From Euryarchaeota archaeon UBA125 (GTDB lineage: Archaea > Thermoplasmatota > Poseidoniia > Poseidoniales > Thalassarchaeaceae), in contig DAPV01000015.1 of NCBI GenBank assembly GCA_002502625.1, forward strand, positions 1 through 6,684: a stretch of 6,684 nucleotides of DNA, in the 5' to 3' direction. Positions 6,667 to 6,684 of this stretch are shown here, piece by piece. Below the pieces are notes generated by a model. The model did no database searches and was not told where the DNA came from. It was given only the letters and a program-made list of their open reading frames with translations. Positions within the stretch are counted from its first letter, which is position 1. Each line of letters opens with the position of its first letter. Both the position numbers and the translations under genes were made by a program.

Positions 6667-6684
6667 CAATATGGATTACAATAT

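Noticed and set aside
6292..6669. Minus-strand open frame of about 125 codons opposite the MC1 gene.
   Set aside because: It is the mirror of a confidently identified gene with a strong ribosome binding site. Its translation matches no family I know, and GC-rich coding DNA often leaves the other strand open.
1..6684. CRISPR array, tRNA or rRNA genes, insertion sequence or phage integration site.
   Set aside because: No regularly spaced repeats, tRNA-like cloverleaf, transposase motifs or flanking terminal repeats were seen on either strand.

Overview
The window looks like chromosomal DNA from a planktonic euryarchaeon, most likely Candidatus Poseidoniales (Marine Group II) or a close relative. 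The pointers are a recognisable MC1-type archaeal chromosomal protein, a stand-alone Lrp/AsnC ligand-binding (RAM) domain protein, a giant signal-peptide-bearing surface protein anchored by one C-terminal membrane helix, archaeal-looking TATA elements (one placed for a leaderless transcript) and generally AT-rich DNA. The lineage is an inference from protein resemblance. No rRNA or other taxonomic marker is present.

Layout. Bases 52-690 (minus strand) encode a 212-residue macro-domain protein, a probable ADP-ribose or O-acetyl-ADP-ribose binding/hydrolysing enzyme. A 105-base divergent intergenic region (691-795) separates it from a 1700-residue plus-strand gene (796-5898). That gene encodes a secreted, membrane-anchored multidomain surface protein. 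Its core resembles the uncharacterised TIGR03790 family, but the core appears split: the N-terminal half lies near residues 57-305 and the C-terminal half near 855-946. A PA14-like domain, a LamG-like domain and a further beta-sandwich lie in between. After the core come a CARDB-like domain, about five Ig/cadherin-like modules, a transmembrane helix and a short acidic cytoplasmic tail. At 5935-6168, 36 bases downstream on the same strand, is a 77-residue RAM-domain protein. After a 127-base gap with a promoter-like element and a strong Shine-Dalgarno sequence comes the 88-residue MC1 DNA-binding protein (6296-6562). Its 3' flank (6563-6684) holds small hairpins and T-rich tracts that fit an archaeal terminator.

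How they fit together. There is no clear pathway linking the four genes. The surface protein and RAM gene could be co-transcribed. The macro-domain gene reads away from them, and the MC1 gene looks like an independently controlled, highly expressed housekeeping gene. The most unusual items are the nested architecture of the surface protein, with all 12 of its cysteines arrangeable as pairs, and a small hairpin that overlaps the MC1 ribosome binding site and the first base of its start codon.
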